Source: Scatophagus argus
Lineage: Eukaryota; Chordata; Actinopteri; Scatophagidae
NCBI RefSeq assembly: GCF_020382885.2
Contig: NC_058510.1
Location: 7,932,862-7,996,861, forward strand
Length of the DNA stretch: 64,000 bases
Reading direction: 5' to 3'
The notes under the pieces are model-generated. The model had not been told where the DNA came from. It saw only the letters and a list, made by a program, of their open reading frames with translations, and did not search any database. The translations under genes were made by a program, and so were the position numbers. This document shows, piece by piece, positions 11,530-25,146 of the stretch. Each line of letters opens with the position of its first letter. Positions within the stretch are counted from its first letter, which is position 1.

Positions 11530-13560
11530 TAGGTTAGGCACAACATGAATTAAACCAGTCATAGTCTCATCTCCCATTCCCTTCATAGGCCATGTGTGCC
11601 TACAGCATCCACACGCCATTATTAGTTGTTCTGAGTTGTGACCAAATGTCAAAATAGTAAAATTTTCTATGCAGTCACACAGAGACTAACGTTAATGGAG
11701 CGAAGCAGCCATCAGCAGTAACAAATGAGAGCGGCTGACCAACATACGCTGCTGCAATAAACAGCTCAGAAAATAAATCTACGCTCGGTATGTTTCACCT
11801 GCTCTCCACTGCTCGAGACATCATATGTCATATTCCCCTCATTTTGTCATTCTTATACATGTGGGAGACTGTGAGATGCTTCCATATGAATGTATTAACT
11901 AACAATCAGTACATGACTAAATAAGCTAGCGTATGGAAGGATTCTGGCTGCTATGAAGTCGAACTGAAAAGGGCCTGGACAAGAGCCACACTGTTTTCAA
12001 GTTATGCATAATTATGGAAGACTGTAACAAATACGCTATGTTTTAAATGTAGCAGACAGTCAGTCACCCAGTGAGGAAAACTAAATAATGTATGGGAATA
12101 GAAAAAAGATGAATCAAGATGCACTGAGATATTCAGACTGTCTTATCGCACTGTAGCCGTCTGAATCTGGACTGAATCAGAGGTATAGAAGAACATAAGG
12201 AAATTCTTTGATGTTTAAAAGCTACATACAGTACAATTTCTCTGACATCGCTGGTCAAAGCAATGGCAGCAAACTGGAGGGACATCACAGCCCAAAACTG
12301 CTGAGTAGCTTGTGAATTGCTGCCAGGGATCCATAAAGTCTCCCCTTAACTTATAAATTAAACATCACAATTCATTTGACAAATGATTTGTAATATTAAT
12401 CTGCACCAGTTCCATAAGCTAAAGCCAATAAATACAGTCAAACTGAGGTCTAAAACGCAAGAAGGTGGAAATACTCAAGCAATGCTGAAGTGCCTCAAAG
12501 CTGTATCTAAGCACAGCACTTGAATAAACGTACTCAGTTAGTTCACATCACCTTTAATATGTGTGATGTCTCTAAGCAGAGGAAGAGCCGCAGATTAAAG
12601 CTGAGCTCTGATTTAGTGGATGTGCTTTGAGCTCATGCATGTGTATTAAATGTGGAGTGGAGCTGATAACACACACTCTCACCAGACACACACTGGGACA
12701 CCATCATACAATAGTGCCACTCTGTGGAAGAAAGCTGCACATACACACACACACACACACACACGAGATACATACAGTATAAACCAGCAGGAACAGCAGT
12801 ACATCAACATGTAAATCATTTTCAGGAAACAAAACAAGAAAAGCAAGAAATAAAATAAGAAAAAAACAACTTTACTGTAATGTAGCTCAGCTTTAAAAAG
12901 CTCAAACTTATACTCATGACTAATTGCATAACTTAATACTGGAATGATTTCCAGGTCAGCTAATAGCTAATGTTCTCATTATTCTCAATCCAATTTGATG
13001 CTGCATTCATTAAACACTGATCATATCAAATCGTGTCAGTAAAATAGATTTGTAGAGACTTGTGGCCTGGTCAGTCTGGACTCTTGCTGTCCTCACATGC
13101 AGTCCAGTAGCTCAGACTAAATACCAGCAATAAGGGGAAAGTTTTGATTGTAGCCAAGTTTAGACTTTGCTGGGACCAACCAGGCCACCCTGCTGTTTAG
13201 TACACTTTCTATTTTCTATGAAAATGTCCTGATTCTCTTTTCACACCCTGATCTTTACCCCGCATTCAACAACTAGACAGCAGATAGTTTATGACAGGGA
13301 AGATAAGAGATGTTCAGTGCAGGACTGTAAAAAAGGATGACACAATATGTGGTATATCATGCCAAGTCAGAGGTACAGGTGCTCTCATTTCCTCTTTCAG
13401 GCGTGAAGGCACTGGACTACGTTGGTTGTGGAAGAAGCAGAAACACTGAGGACGCACATATGTAGAGGGGAGAGGTGGGTTTTCACAGATTTTTATCTGT
13501 CGAGAAAACGGTGTCCTGTTGTTCTTGATGCTATTTTGTCTAAAGCTTGTGGACTTTCAC
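11530..13560. other. non-coding stretch upstream of the TspO-like gene
   Basis: No gene recognised. It should contain the promoter and a 5' untranslated exon of the downstream gene, because the first coding exon is preceded by a splice acceptor (CCCTCAG, ending at 13,566). I cannot place either with confidence. Confidence 0.4.
12743..12764. repeat. (AC)n microsatellite
   Basis: Eleven AC units. Confidence 0.9.
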
Positions 13561-13575
13561 CCTCAGTCCATCGTC

Positions 13576-16425
13576 ATGGCCACCCAAAGCCCAGTCCGTG
13601 TTGTGCTCATGTTTGTCGGATTGTTTACCTTCATAGCCGCAATCGTATTAAACTCTCTGTCGGCGTTTGGTGCTCAATCAGGTGAATATTTGTCAGAAAA
13701 GTCAGTTGAAGGTTTTGTAAAATATGTTCTGGGATTTATAACCCGATTGTGCTGATCTCAACCCAGTGGTTTTCAGGCAAAGCACAGAGGATCTGACACT
13801 CAAGTATGCAACGCCCATAACTCCCGCTGAGTGGACTCTCTTTCTATGGGACTTCATATATCTTTGGCTTTCAGCCATGTTTATATACTTTCTAGTGGGA
13901 CTATGTAGAAGGTAGGCTTCTTGGCAACTTGTCACATTTTCATGCATAATTTACAAAAGATGATAATGCTTAATAGCTGCATCCCACTGCACAACTGTGT
14001 CTATTTCTTACTGCTTTTATCTCCTCCTCTTGCATGATTGCAAGCAAGCAAATCACTCCACCAAGTCCAGAGGCAATTTAGTCTTCCTCTGTGCAGTCGT
14101 TTGCTTTTTACATGTAGCAGATTGCTCTGACTTACTGTGATTATTTCCCCACAGGCACAGTGTGTTTGCTGTGGTGTATTTTCTCTCCCGAATCTAACAA
14201 TATTATCCTTACCCCACGGCAGGAGCGCTTATGACTGGATGTACACCACGCCTGCAGTGCTACCCTATGGATTTCATGTCTCTATCATCATCAATGTTTG
14301 CTTGAATATTACATGGTTGTTTCTGCTGGACAGAGAGTAAGTGTGTGAGTTCAGCTCATCCAAACAGACACGATCTTCTGTTTGTAAAAGCATGATGAAC
14401 GGCTATATTTTGAAAGTTTAAATGTCTGCTTTGCTGTGTGTCTATAGGTTGTTGCTGCCAGGGCTGATAACCTCAGTGCTTTTGATGTTCACTGAATACA
14501 TGATCCTATTTTTCTCCTGTCATGGACTGAAGATCTATGGAGCCTGGTTGAACAAATACCACAACGCAGACCTGTGGCTCATAAGAGTATTGGTAAAATA
14601 AACATTTTTTGTGTGTGGACTTTGTAATAGATGGGTTTTTGTTTGTTTGTTTTATTTGTTTTTTAGTGCTCCACTTGACTTTAAGGAAGCGACATTTAAA
14701 AAAGGAAGTCTGTGATTTACACACAGTAAAACGCTTGTAAAAGCTGTAATAAAGTCACACTTTCAGCAAACAAAGGTGCTCATTGGACTGAAGGGCTAAA
14801 CATATGCAACAAACAAAACATTTTGTGTTGGATGTTTTAGCAGTCATCATCAGGGTGCATGTTTACATTTTTTTTCCTGTTTATTGACTGCTTTTTATTC
14901 CCTTTTTTTGCATGTGGGGACAACATGTCATTCTGAGACTTTGCTATTGCCTTGTAAAACAACATCCTTTCCCAGCTGGCCATAGTGTCATTTGTGTGTC
15001 AAATTCTGGTTCGTGAATTAAAGCCGTGCTTAAACCCACCATCAAACCGCAATCCAAATCAGGTTAAACCAAAGACATATAATGTGTTTTTGTGTTTTGT
15101 TACTTTAGGGCACAACAGACTAACTGTTTCCTCCAACGTTCTAGCTGGTTGTAGCCTTATATTTGCTGTACAGACGTGAGAGTGATAATGATTCTCCCAA
15201 GTAAGCGCTCTACTGAAAATGTCAAACTATTCCTTTATCAGTCACTCATTCCCTTTGTGAAGTCCCACTGCACACTGCTGACACGCTATAATTTAAAAGA
15301 AGCCAGCTGCCGGTCCAATCCATGAGCCAGATCTAAAGAGTGAGTCCTCACCAAAATGCACAGCACTACTAGCTGCTCACGAGACGACTGTGGTCTGAGA
15401 TTAGGAGGTTAGAAGCAGCCAAGCTAGGCCACAGCAAAAACCTTGAGATTGGTTTCCAGTCCTTCTTTGCCTTGCATTTGACATTCAAGAAGAGGTGAGA
15501 GATGAGGTCACACAACAGATGAGCCTCCTGCACAGCAACCCGTCTTTGAAGCAGAAAGAGAATCTGCCAAATAGTGTAGGATTGGGATACTGACTGCTGC
15601 CTTTGAGACTGCCTTTGAGACTCTAAAAAATATGAATCTTTTAATGGGTTCAAAGTGTGTACGTCCTAGATTCAGGCATTAAGGGAAGGATAATCATATT
15701 TTGTCTGAACAAAGTCTGCGTCACTAATCATCAAGCTTGCTTCATTGTGTTGAATCAGGTGCAAAATGGAGTCGCGGTATATGCAACAATGGGAACTCTG
15801 CTCACACTGCTGAACCTGACGATGTACTTACAGCATCAGACAGGTACATCTAGATGTGACTGTGCAAAGCTGTCATTGCTGCTGCTTCTGATGAAGCTGT
15901 CAGCCTGGTGAGTCTGACAACCTGCTGCGTTCTGAGGCTTAGCTCTTGGCGTGTTGTTTTTTCTTATTATTATTATTTTATTTTCCTTTCCCAGAGAGAT
16001 GATGCATGAACAAAGGAGCTCCAATCATCTGTCTTTGTGTCCCTTTGCTCCCAGGTTTCTGTTAGAGAACTTTTACTTTGATGAGCATGTGCGTTATATT
16101 GTGACCATCTACCCTGTGGTGATCCTGTGGCAGGCAGCCATCCTGATTAATTCTAACTCTCCTGAACATCAGGTTTACATCTTTGCAGGTACAGTTTGAT
16201 ACCACACACCTTTTCTAATATACTTCATCAACTGATTCTCATAGTGGAGATGTTTAAACTGATCTCCTGTCTTCAGCTTCAATCCTGGCTATTTCCAGCG
16301 CCATGTTTGTGGCGCGCATTGGCCTGGTCACATGGAGGCATTACAAACGGCCGCTTTACAGAGCCAGTGGACCCAGTCTGTCACCAATAGAAATAGCCTT
16401 GACACAAAGAAAAATCTTTCTGTGA
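13576..16425 (+). CDS. TspO/MBR-like multi-pass membrane protein, seven exons, 313 aa
   Basis: Exons joined in frame: 13,576-13,681; 13,767-13,911; 14,223-14,336; 14,448-14,592; 15,759-15,907; 16,055-16,188; 16,277-16,425 (stop TGA). All introns are GT-AG and the sum is 942 nt. The start is the ATG in CGTCATGGCC, nine bases after an acceptor, implying an upstream untranslated exon. The product has a hydrophobic helix at residues 7-27, then ITPAEWTLFLWDFIYLW (about 53-69). This Trp-rich block is the hallmark of TspO/MBR-like proteins, which carry a TPxxWTFxxW-type motif. Further hydrophobic segments give about seven or more helices, with a basic C-terminus. Known of the family: TspO proteins bind porphyrins and sterols; the longer fish/invertebrate branch is uncharacterised. 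A ligand or transport role is therefore only inferred. The least certain point is the exon 2 acceptor: 13,767 preserves frame and family-like length, a second in-frame acceptor lies about 34 bp downstream, and the stronger-looking TTTTCAG would give a stop. Confidence 0.85.
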
Positions 16426-16579
16426 ACATTAGCTTTGTCTTTTTATGACTCTTTTTTTGAAATTCACTATGGATGTGTACAACTGATCTGTAAATACTGC
16501 AAAAATCCGAGAATTAAAACAATGGTGCACTGCACAGCTCCCATAAAAAATGTTTTGTCTTTTGTTTGTTTTTTTTACA

Positions 16580-16585
16580 AATAAA
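16580..16585 (+). terminator. polyadenylation signal candidate
   Basis: AATAAA about 155 bp after the stop codon of the TspO-like gene, after a T-rich run. AATTAAA-type variants also occur nearby at about 16,512. Confidence 0.5.
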
Positions 16586-16589
16586 GAAA

Positions 16590-17940
16590 AATGGAAGAGA
16601 TAAAAGAAGTCATGAATACTTTCATTTTTTTATGCTTAGAATATGTTTTTACAAAACATTTGTAAATCTACGTGATAAAGATTTTATTAAGAAAGTATTC
16701 AAGGTTGAAAATAACATTTTTTGATGACAACTTAATTGGTTAGCAAATAAAATGTCAAAAAATAGTGAAAAATGTCCATCACAAATTTTGCAATTGTTTC
16801 TCAGCTAACAGTCAAAAAGTCAAAAGGTTTAAAAACAGAAAATACACTTGTTTGCCTTTTAAATGACATAAATTATTAATTCTGAGAATTGCTTTTAAGA
16901 ACTTTGATTTTTGTCTGCCAATAAATAAAGTGAAAAACTATTGCACACAACTGTATCAACTGAGAAATAGCAGCAGTACTATTACTACTACTAATACTAT
17001 TTCTTCTCACGTACACATTCACATCTTGTGGGATCATAATTAAATGGATTACCAAAGAGATATCATAAAACTGTGCAGTACATGCAGCTATCCAAAGTCC
17101 AAAATATGTGTTTCAGTGATAAATATTGTGCTTTACACTCTCCTGAGCTGCAGTCAGACACTATGGTGAGGCTCCAGGTATCTCTTGGACCATGCAGTGA
17201 TACATGCTGGGAGCATTTTTCTAACTGTTATTACTCAGGTGATCTCCACTCTGGCAAAGGACAGCTGCGTGCCCAATGGTGAGTGACTCCACAACTACTG
17301 AATATTTCAGTGGTGTAATCCTACCAGAGGGTTTGATTGTTGTATGTTTTCAGGCTTCACAGCCACACAGACATGGCTGTTTCACTATGCACTCAGATAC
17401 CTTCACCCTGACTGTCATTTAAAGCCATTTTTCCAGGTTATACAAACACACACAGCTTGCAGTTTAGACTGGAGGCGGACAAAACAAACACAAAAATAAA
17501 AGAATACACTGGTTACAGATGTATTATCGCCACAGCTATAATGTGTCATTATGAGGAAATTTGTGTGTGTTTCAGACCTCATCCAGAGTAAAGTACAGCT
17601 AAAGTTAACTTAAAGTTATAATCCTTAAATTTCAATTTAAAAAATTTCAATCCTGTTTGTTACAAGTGCAGTTTGCAATATAGGTGCAATATTTAATAAA
17701 AGCTAGCATTGCTTTCCACGGTGTGGTACTCTGGTGGATTCTACCAGTCCTTAACTTCCACATGCTCTTCATGATCTTATGGACAAGTTACCTGATGAGG
17801 CTACTCAATTACCAAAAGATCAGTGTAGTAAAATTTGTATTCTGTGATATTAAACTCTTTCAGTTTTATTGTATTGCCAGTTTAACATTTCACCATCCTC
17901 AGCTGTGTGAATTTATCTCCATATAAATGCAAATGCTTTA
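16590..17940. other. non-coding stretch
   Basis: AT-rich intergenic sequence with no recognisable gene. Confidence 0.5.
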
Positions 17941-17944
17941 TCAC

Positions 17945-18205
17945 TGGTGGCAGAACCAGAACAGCTTGGCAGTGTTTGCCTGGTGGTCTCACTTGAACTG
18001 GTTCGATTCCCCGTCCCGGTGTCCATGGCTGAGGTACCCTTGAGCAAGGTACCTAACCCCCACTGCTCCCCGGGCGCTGCACGCGGTCGCCCACTGCCCC
18101 GGGTTTGCTGTGTGTGTGTGCACGTCACTTGGGTGGGTTAAATGCAGAGAACAAATTTCGTTGGAGTGAGTTCCCTCCAATGACAAAATATGTCACTTTA
18201 ACTTT
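17945..18205 (+). mobile_element. tRNA-derived fish SINE
   Basis: Contains a near-perfect RNA polymerase III B box, GGTTCGATTCC (18,000-18,010), with a plausible A-box region about 35 bp upstream. A body follows with GTACCCTTGAGCAAGGTACC and a GC-rich CTGCTCCCCGGGCGCTGC block, ending in TTAAATGCAGAGAACAAATT. That body is familiar from dispersed fish tRNA-type SINEs. It lies 1.5 kb past the TspO-like gene. Confidence 0.75.
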
Positions 18206-18485
18206 TAACAATTAAGCAATAAAACAACTCATGTGTAGAACATGAGCATTTGCAAGTGTGCACTTTATGTTAGTCTCCAAAAGGGGGCAGCATACACTCA
18301 CTTCACACTGAGAACATGCCTGACAAACAGAGCTCTGTTGGATCAGAAGGTGGTAGAAAGCGGTTCAAGCTTTTATAAGGTCAATCTCTCTTTATTAAGC
18401 ATGTGATTCAAAGGTGAACTTCATTAATACAAAATAAAGAGAGAGAGAGAGAAAAACTTTCAGTGTCGTTCTTAGTAATCTTGAA

Positions 18486-18536
18486 TTTCCCTTGGGATCA
18501 ATAAAGTATCTGTCTATCTATCTATCTATCTATCTA
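18486..18536 (+). repeat. retroposon 3' tail with (TCTA)n
   Basis: TTTCCCTTGGGATCAATAAA followed by a run of TCTA units; same tail as at 5,835-5,871. Confidence 0.65.
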
Positions 18537-19599
18537 ATAAAACCTCCTTATATCTTCATGCTGAACCAGGGTGAGGTTACAGAAAAGAAAAATAAAGAAA
18601 GAAATCATAATAGCTGGTGATTGTTTTAACCCATGAGGTTGAAAATTTCAAGACTGGTGAACAAACAAAGTTCATTTACAACCCCTTTGCCCTCTCCCAC
18701 CCCTCCCTGCGTCTCTCACTCTGTTTGTGACGTGGTCTCCCAGAGATAATCACACATGCTCAAGTTTATAAGTGCCCTCTTTCTTGATGTGGCTTGAAGG
18801 ATGGAATATCAAACATGCCCGATGGCTGTGGGGAAGAGCAACACGACCTTTGATGAGGATGCTGGGCTGAATAGAACCGAATGACAGATGAAAGCAGTGG
18901 GGAAAAAAGACAATAAAGATACAATGAATGTGTCCACGGGTGGATATGCTCACCGCACGGCTGAGTAAATTGGTCTCCATCTGCAGCATGTTCTTGTTCA
19001 CTGGAATAAATAAAGAAATTAAATGCAACACTGTCTGATTTTTCTTTATTTCTACATTCAGTTTGGTTTGGGTAAGAAAGTGTGCGTCCTTCACAAAATC
19101 TTATTTAGATTGAGAATTATTGATTGATTTACAACAAGCTTCATGTTGCCTTTACTCATTGCTGATGAAGTGTTATTTTGGTGTTAAAAGATCACAAAAA
19201 TACCTTCTGTTGTGGGTGGATATCTCCGACCTTAATCACAAACGCGCGTTGGCATTTAATGCGATGGCCTCATTTTGAGAAAATCTTTCAGTGTTATGAT
19301 CTCCAGGTTCATAGTGAGTAAGTAAGTCAAACTTCAAACTTTCTTTATAAAGCACATTTTAAAATACATCAGCAAGACTACAGGAGGGGAAAGTACAAAA
19401 GGGAATCATAAGGCCCAAGCACATGGCACCTAACTCAAAAAAACACACACAGTGCACTTACAAGCACACGAAGCACACAGCTATCAGCATCCACAGCAAG
19501 CAATCCTTCAAATCATAGAAAAGCCAACTCAAAGAAGTGGGTTCTAAAGGATTTTAGAAAGGGTCATCAGCTGATCTCATGCTAACAGATTGTTCTGGA

Positions 19600-19632
19600 G
19601 TGTGTGTGTGTGTGTGTATGTGTGTGTGTGTG
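19600..19632. repeat. (TG)n microsatellite, one TA interruption
   Basis: About 16 TG units with a single TATG break. Confidence 0.9.
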
Positions 19633-22600
19633 GACCACAACAGAGCTGCCTTTGGTTCTGAGTTTGGTATGTGGTACAGCCATAAGGTTCTGGATCATAA
19701 CGCACAAGTGATTCACTTTCTGGGTCGAGCACACAGCAGTGGTAAATCTTGCTTCCAGAATCGTTGATTTGGATGGAATATTACACTCTGTTACATTTAA
19801 AGATGCAGGAAATAGACAGAGATGACTGCAGAGAGGATGTCGTGGCTGTGTCAGCCGGACTGACCACTTAAGTTCCATGTCCACATTTGCTATCCTAAAA
19901 AAAAAATCTACAGAAAAACCTTGTAAGAAAAATACAAATTTACTGCTTCTTGCATTCTAAATGTGCCTTTTCTTCACCTTAAATGATAGTAAACTGAATA
20001 TGTGTGGGTTTTAGAGAGTTGTTGGACTGTATTGTAGTAATAAAATACATTTTTAAGCAAAATAGTAAAAAACATGAATATTTTTGTGGGTTTTTTTGGT
20101 TTTCGGTTAAAGTAAATTGACCATGTTTGGTCTTTGGACTGCATTTTGATCGCTGATTAACAGTTTAAGTCATTCTTTAGCAAAGTATAACTGGTTGTGA
20201 ATATTTTGTGGTTTGCCTGGTCTTTAGACTTACAGATGTTACGTTGGGCCCTGGGAAATTATGATGTAATTAAACAAGCAAATAATAGTTAGTTGCAGAA
20301 CTTTATAATAATTTATGGAAGCGTTGGACAGCATTACTGGATTAAAAGGGGAGAAGGGTGTATGCACTCACACTCAAAATTATTCACACAAAATGCTGAC
20401 CAAGTGTGAAATATAATAACTGTTCAGAGTAATTCAGAGCAAAGTTCAAAAGATTTTTTTTCCCAAAACATCCAGTAAGTTCCAGCTGAGTAGGACAGTC
20501 TGGTAGGATTTTCACCTCCTCACAACATAATGCATCAGCTTAAAATAGCTACAACTTAATACCACAATGCAACAGTGAAAAACTGTTAGGCAAGAGCAGA
20601 AAATTAGATTCCCCCCTTACCGTTTACCAGCCATATCAGATTAAACTGGTCCAATCAAATTTCCTTTAGAACTTCATTTAAACTATTCACTCCCTGGCAA
20701 AACAGTTTTTATAACAAGTGCTCAAAGTAATTTAAAGATGTCCAGTGATGATGTGTGTTAAAGGTGGCTGCAAAGTCCATTAAATTGCTTCATGGATGTG
20801 GCTCCCACACATATTGCACTGCAGTGTTATCACATTTTCCTCCAGAGTACTGAAGCCAAATCCTCCCTGGAGTACAACACCGACGGGAAAGGCAGACGAG
20901 AAGGAAGAAAGGGACGTGTCTTACTGTCTGGCGGGATTGTAATTGTTTCTATACTCTCCAAAGACCTTTTTTTCCCCAAAAGAGAAATAACCTAGATATG
21001 CAAATATGCATTCCCAATTAATTTAATTCATATAATTATGCAGCGAAAAGAGACTGGGTTAAAAAAGAAGTCTTACCTAGTGCCAAGTTGTCCTCCCACT
21101 CAAGCCTCCCTCACTCTGCAGGGCACAGCTAAATTAGTTTGGAATATTGAAGCATGCTCGACTACACAGATGAGCATCAATTATCTCTGACATTTTAATG
21201 AGTGGTCTTCAGCCTTCTGGAATCAACAAACAGCGAGTTGGTGGTAGCAATCAATATGAGTTTTAAATGTGGTGACGAAATGCATAAACATAACCTTACA
21301 ACTCAATTTTCAGTCAGTTTTATTAAGGTTTTAGTTTAGAATATGGTTTGTCATCTGCCTTTATGAATAAATTTGTACTATTTTATGAAATCAGGTTATG
21401 TCCAAAGTCTCCCCGAGCACAATTTATGCCTCATCAGCTGCACTTATTGACTGTTTAATTAAAAGCTCTAGGAACTTAAACTGGCTGTAATTCTAACCAG
21501 CTAAAATACAACCAAAAAATGTGATTTTTCATCTATTCATATATGGGAATTGTAAAGCAATGCCAAATCATTTATAAAATAATAAAATAATTATTTTCTT
21601 TGGTTCACTCTGTAACATTTTCTCTGGCAAGCCATTGTTTCATGTTCTTTGGATAACATGGAGGGCAAGTAATAAATAATAATTTAGCCGAAAATGAAAT
21701 CAAAATGCCATTGAAGAGGGCCAGTCTGCAGCATTTGTTTATAAAAATGACAGAAAAGGAAATTATTTAAGAAGGATTAAAGTACCTTAAAAACATTTTA
21801 CCTTAAAAATTTGAATGTGGTTTGAAAAGTCATGGAAAATTGAACTAACTCGTTCATCTTATGTGACCTGCTCTTATGAATATAACACATTAACTTAATC
21901 CACTTTAGAGTTTGATTCTTTAACAATCTGTGAATGTGTGTTAATTTAAAAAAAAAAACCCAAAAAACTCTCAGATATAAGTGCACAACAGCCTCTAATG
22001 TGTACAATATTTATGTATGTGTGTATGATATCTTGGACCTGAAGTAGGACTGTGATGAACCAGTTTTGGGTGAATGCGTTTCTTTTGTTATTCACAGAGT
22101 TCAACATGTGTTGAGTGTGCAACTCAAAAAAGCTGGTAGGGCAACAACAACAGCATGCAGAGGGTTGACAAGTTGTGGCTTTTGCTGAAAGCAAACAAAC
22201 TTCAACAATCCTCAGTATTACAACTGTGGCACAATGATGCCAATTAGTTTGGTAAGACAATTACAATATATGTAAATGCTTTGAATTAATTAATCCCATG
22301 ACATTTTTATTCTAATTAGCTGGTAATCCCTGACTCCTATTGCTCCATATTTAAGACAAACCCACTCAGTCCAGATAACAACAGACACCAAAGAGTGAAA
22401 TCTGCAGGAATAATTATTACTTTGAATCTAGATTTGACTAATTAGTGGTGACGCTTCTTTGAGTGCAGATGAGCATTTACAGTCTTCTAGGACACAGGCA
22501 AACCAACAAGGAACTTGTTGATGTTAATCAAAAGACATAGATTTTAATTTACAGTTGTAATTAGGGGAGTAATAATTATGGTATAACATGGTTCTCTGGT

Positions 22601-23486
22601 GGTCTGTAAATGACTTTAAAAAGACGGAAACATAATACAGTGTCACACGTTCACATGTTCCCACTGCTCCTGAAAAGCTGAACGGCTGACGTCTGCCGAA
22701 AAGTTTAAAGGCTGTCATTAAAAAACCTGTAGTATTTTGACACATATTCCGTGTTCTCTTGTGTCGCTTTACTCACTTGCAGTAATTGTGGAGCAATTCT
22801 TTGACTTACTCACACTGCATGTTTGTGTTAATTTGACTGGCTCACAGTCGGACTTTCCTGCATGACATGTGACGAGTGTGCACTAAGCTTGTCAGTCCCG
22901 CATTGTGTGACTGCCTTGTGATACGTCAACACAAATTAACAAAGCTCGTTTCCTTTTACTGCCACTGGTGAACAATGTAATTCTGATTCTGAAGTGTAAG
23001 ACTCGAGAAAGGAGACAAACAGCCAAGGGTTTATGAGGGGCATGTCAACAAGATGCATAAATAAAAGTGCCTGCAGACAAAAAAAACAAAAAACAAAAAA
23101 AGAAGAAGATGGCTTGTGCTTGAAATGCTGCTGAATAAAATAACACAAGGAGCATTTTGAGAATGCAGCCTAGTTTCACACTTGATTCTTAAATATTGAA
23201 AAGTGAGAATACAAGGACTCTTCATGCTCAACTCAAACAAGTTTTTTTTTTTAAACTTATTCGTGTGTGACTGTTTAATCTTGATTTCTTTACTCATCAT
23301 GATTTCAAGATAGCAACAACCAGACCTAAAATTGGTGATAACATGGAAGCTACCATGACAACTGAATGAAAATACTGTGTGGAAAACGACATGAACTGCT
23401 CCTGTGACTGCTATCGGGTTCGTCCTGCATAAAGGAACACATTAAAAAAAAAGCTATAGATAAACAAATTGCTTTAATTAGAAATA

Positions 23487-23990
23487 CACTTTATTGATGA
23501 AAGTATTGGCACACTTGCTGATTACACTGCACTCTAAAGACATGGACATTAATACGAAGCTGGACCCTCCTTTGCAGCTATAACAGCTTCCACTCGTCTG
23601 AGAAGGCTTTCCACAAGATTCTGGAGTGTTTCTGTGGGAATTTGTGCCCATTCATGCAGTAGAGCATTTGTGAGGTCACACACTGATGTTGGACCAAAAG
23701 GCCCGACTCAAAGTCTCTTGTTCCAGTTCATCCCAAAGGTGTTGGATGGGGTTGAGGTCAGGGTCTGTATGAGCCAGTCAAGTTCTTCCACCCCAAACTC
23801 CAACCATGTCTTTATGGAGCTTTGCTTTGTGCACTGGGCCACAGTCATGCTGGAATAGAAAAGGGCCTTCAACAAACTGTTGTAGCAAATTTGGAAGCAT
23901 AACATTGTCCAAAATGTCTTGGTATGTTGAAGTCAAGCCAAACCCTTGAAAAACAGCCCCATCTCAATACTACCAAAAACTGTTGTTAAT
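23487..23990 (-). mobile_element. Tc1/mariner-like transposon remnant
   Basis: The left edge is a terminal-repeat-like TGATGAAAGTATTGGCACAC. The minus strand then follows the 3' half of a fish Tc1-like transposase gene, including the C-terminal tail, the region of the third acidic residue and the stretch around the second catalytic Asp. Stops and a frameshift break it into short frames (the longest is 65 codons, 23,708-23,905). After about 23,960 the match is lost, so the N-terminal half and the other terminal repeat are missing. It is the longest of the three Tc1 copies here. Confidence 0.8.
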
Positions 23991-25120
23991 TTATCCTATC
24001 AGGAAGTATCGTCTGTGCAGCATAAGTCTGACATGTTTGAGTGCATTAAGATCTCCCTTCACTACGAACAAGTATAATCAAGTAACTGTTTACTAACACG
24101 TTGACCACTTTATGAAGTGATAATGCATTATTGTTGTTAGCTTGTTTCTCCTGTCCTCAAATGATCCAAAATGAGTTACCTGGCCATTTGTTTGCTGTAG
24201 ACATTGCCTATACAAGTAAATGTCATGTGCAAATGGCAAAGCAAATCAAGTAATTGTCCTGATTTAGCTCACAGGAATATAAAGTACCTCACATGGTGAA
24301 CAAGTGTTCACATCTATGCCTCATCCATGTTGTTTGTTGTTTATGTGTATCAACAGCATTCCTCTGCTCTTTTCTCACCGAGAGGTTTATGATTTATGAT
24401 TGGTTTTTGATTGGCCAGGAAATCCTCAAGCCAACCTTTGCTTATTAAATCTTGACTACTATTTTTCTGACTGAACTGAATTTGTTATTAAAACTGTAAG
24501 TAATATGCATTTTCAGCAAATGCTCAATATGTTGTTACATCTCAAAAAATATTTTTTTGTGTCAAGGGAAATACTACAAGCTGGAGGGAAGTGGAATCTG
24601 TTTATGAGCAGAAGAATATGGTAAATAGCACTTTGTGTAAGCAAATGCTCTTTTGAAATAATGCTGCAAGCTGTGTCGTTGTGGCATAGTGCTTAATTTA
24701 AAATTCTATGTCATGGTAGATCAAATGAGGATAACAATAAAGGAAAAACTGGGATGATGAAATTATAGACTTCTGGTCATTACCAGGATAAGATGCTGCA
24801 GCTCCAGTCCAAAAGTGAGACTGAGGGAGAAGATAAACTTACATTCCTAAATTAGAAGTGTCACTACTGACTTTATATTAAGCCTACCTACAGGGCAAAA
24901 CAAGGAGCCCAGACACAGAAAACAGAATAGTATATCCTCATTGTTTGGCATGTGAAAACGGGATCACTTTCAAGTATCTGACTCATTGTACCCCAAAGGT
25001 CCTGGGTCTCTGATTGCAGCAAATTACAGATTAAAGGGCCCTTCATACTGTTACACAAGTGCTCCCCATACACTGGATGGTGTCTGAGATGGCATGTGAT
25101 GTGTGGTGTGGTATGCGTGT

Positions 25121-25146
25121 TTGTGTGTGTGTGTGTGTGTGTGTGT
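25121..25146. repeat. (TG)n microsatellite
   Basis: About thirteen TG units. Confidence 0.9.

Larger units (their letters stand above)
18210..23480. other. non-coding stretch
   Basis: No supported gene over about 5 kb. It contains a retroposon tail at 18,486-18,536, a TG microsatellite at 19,600-19,632, and around 19,310-19,400 a degraded piece resembling the 3' end of a fish LINE or SINE. The rest is AT-rich. Confidence 0.45.

Noticed and set aside
17990..18020. Possible tRNA gene because of the perfect B box
   Set aside because: No cloverleaf could be drawn, and the downstream body is that of a SINE.
17913..18186. Several open frames on both strands at 18 kb
   Set aside because: They come from the GC-rich body of the SINE.
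19582..19884. 100-codon minus-strand frame
   Set aside because: Its end is a His-Thr run from the TG microsatellite, and nothing else supports a gene.
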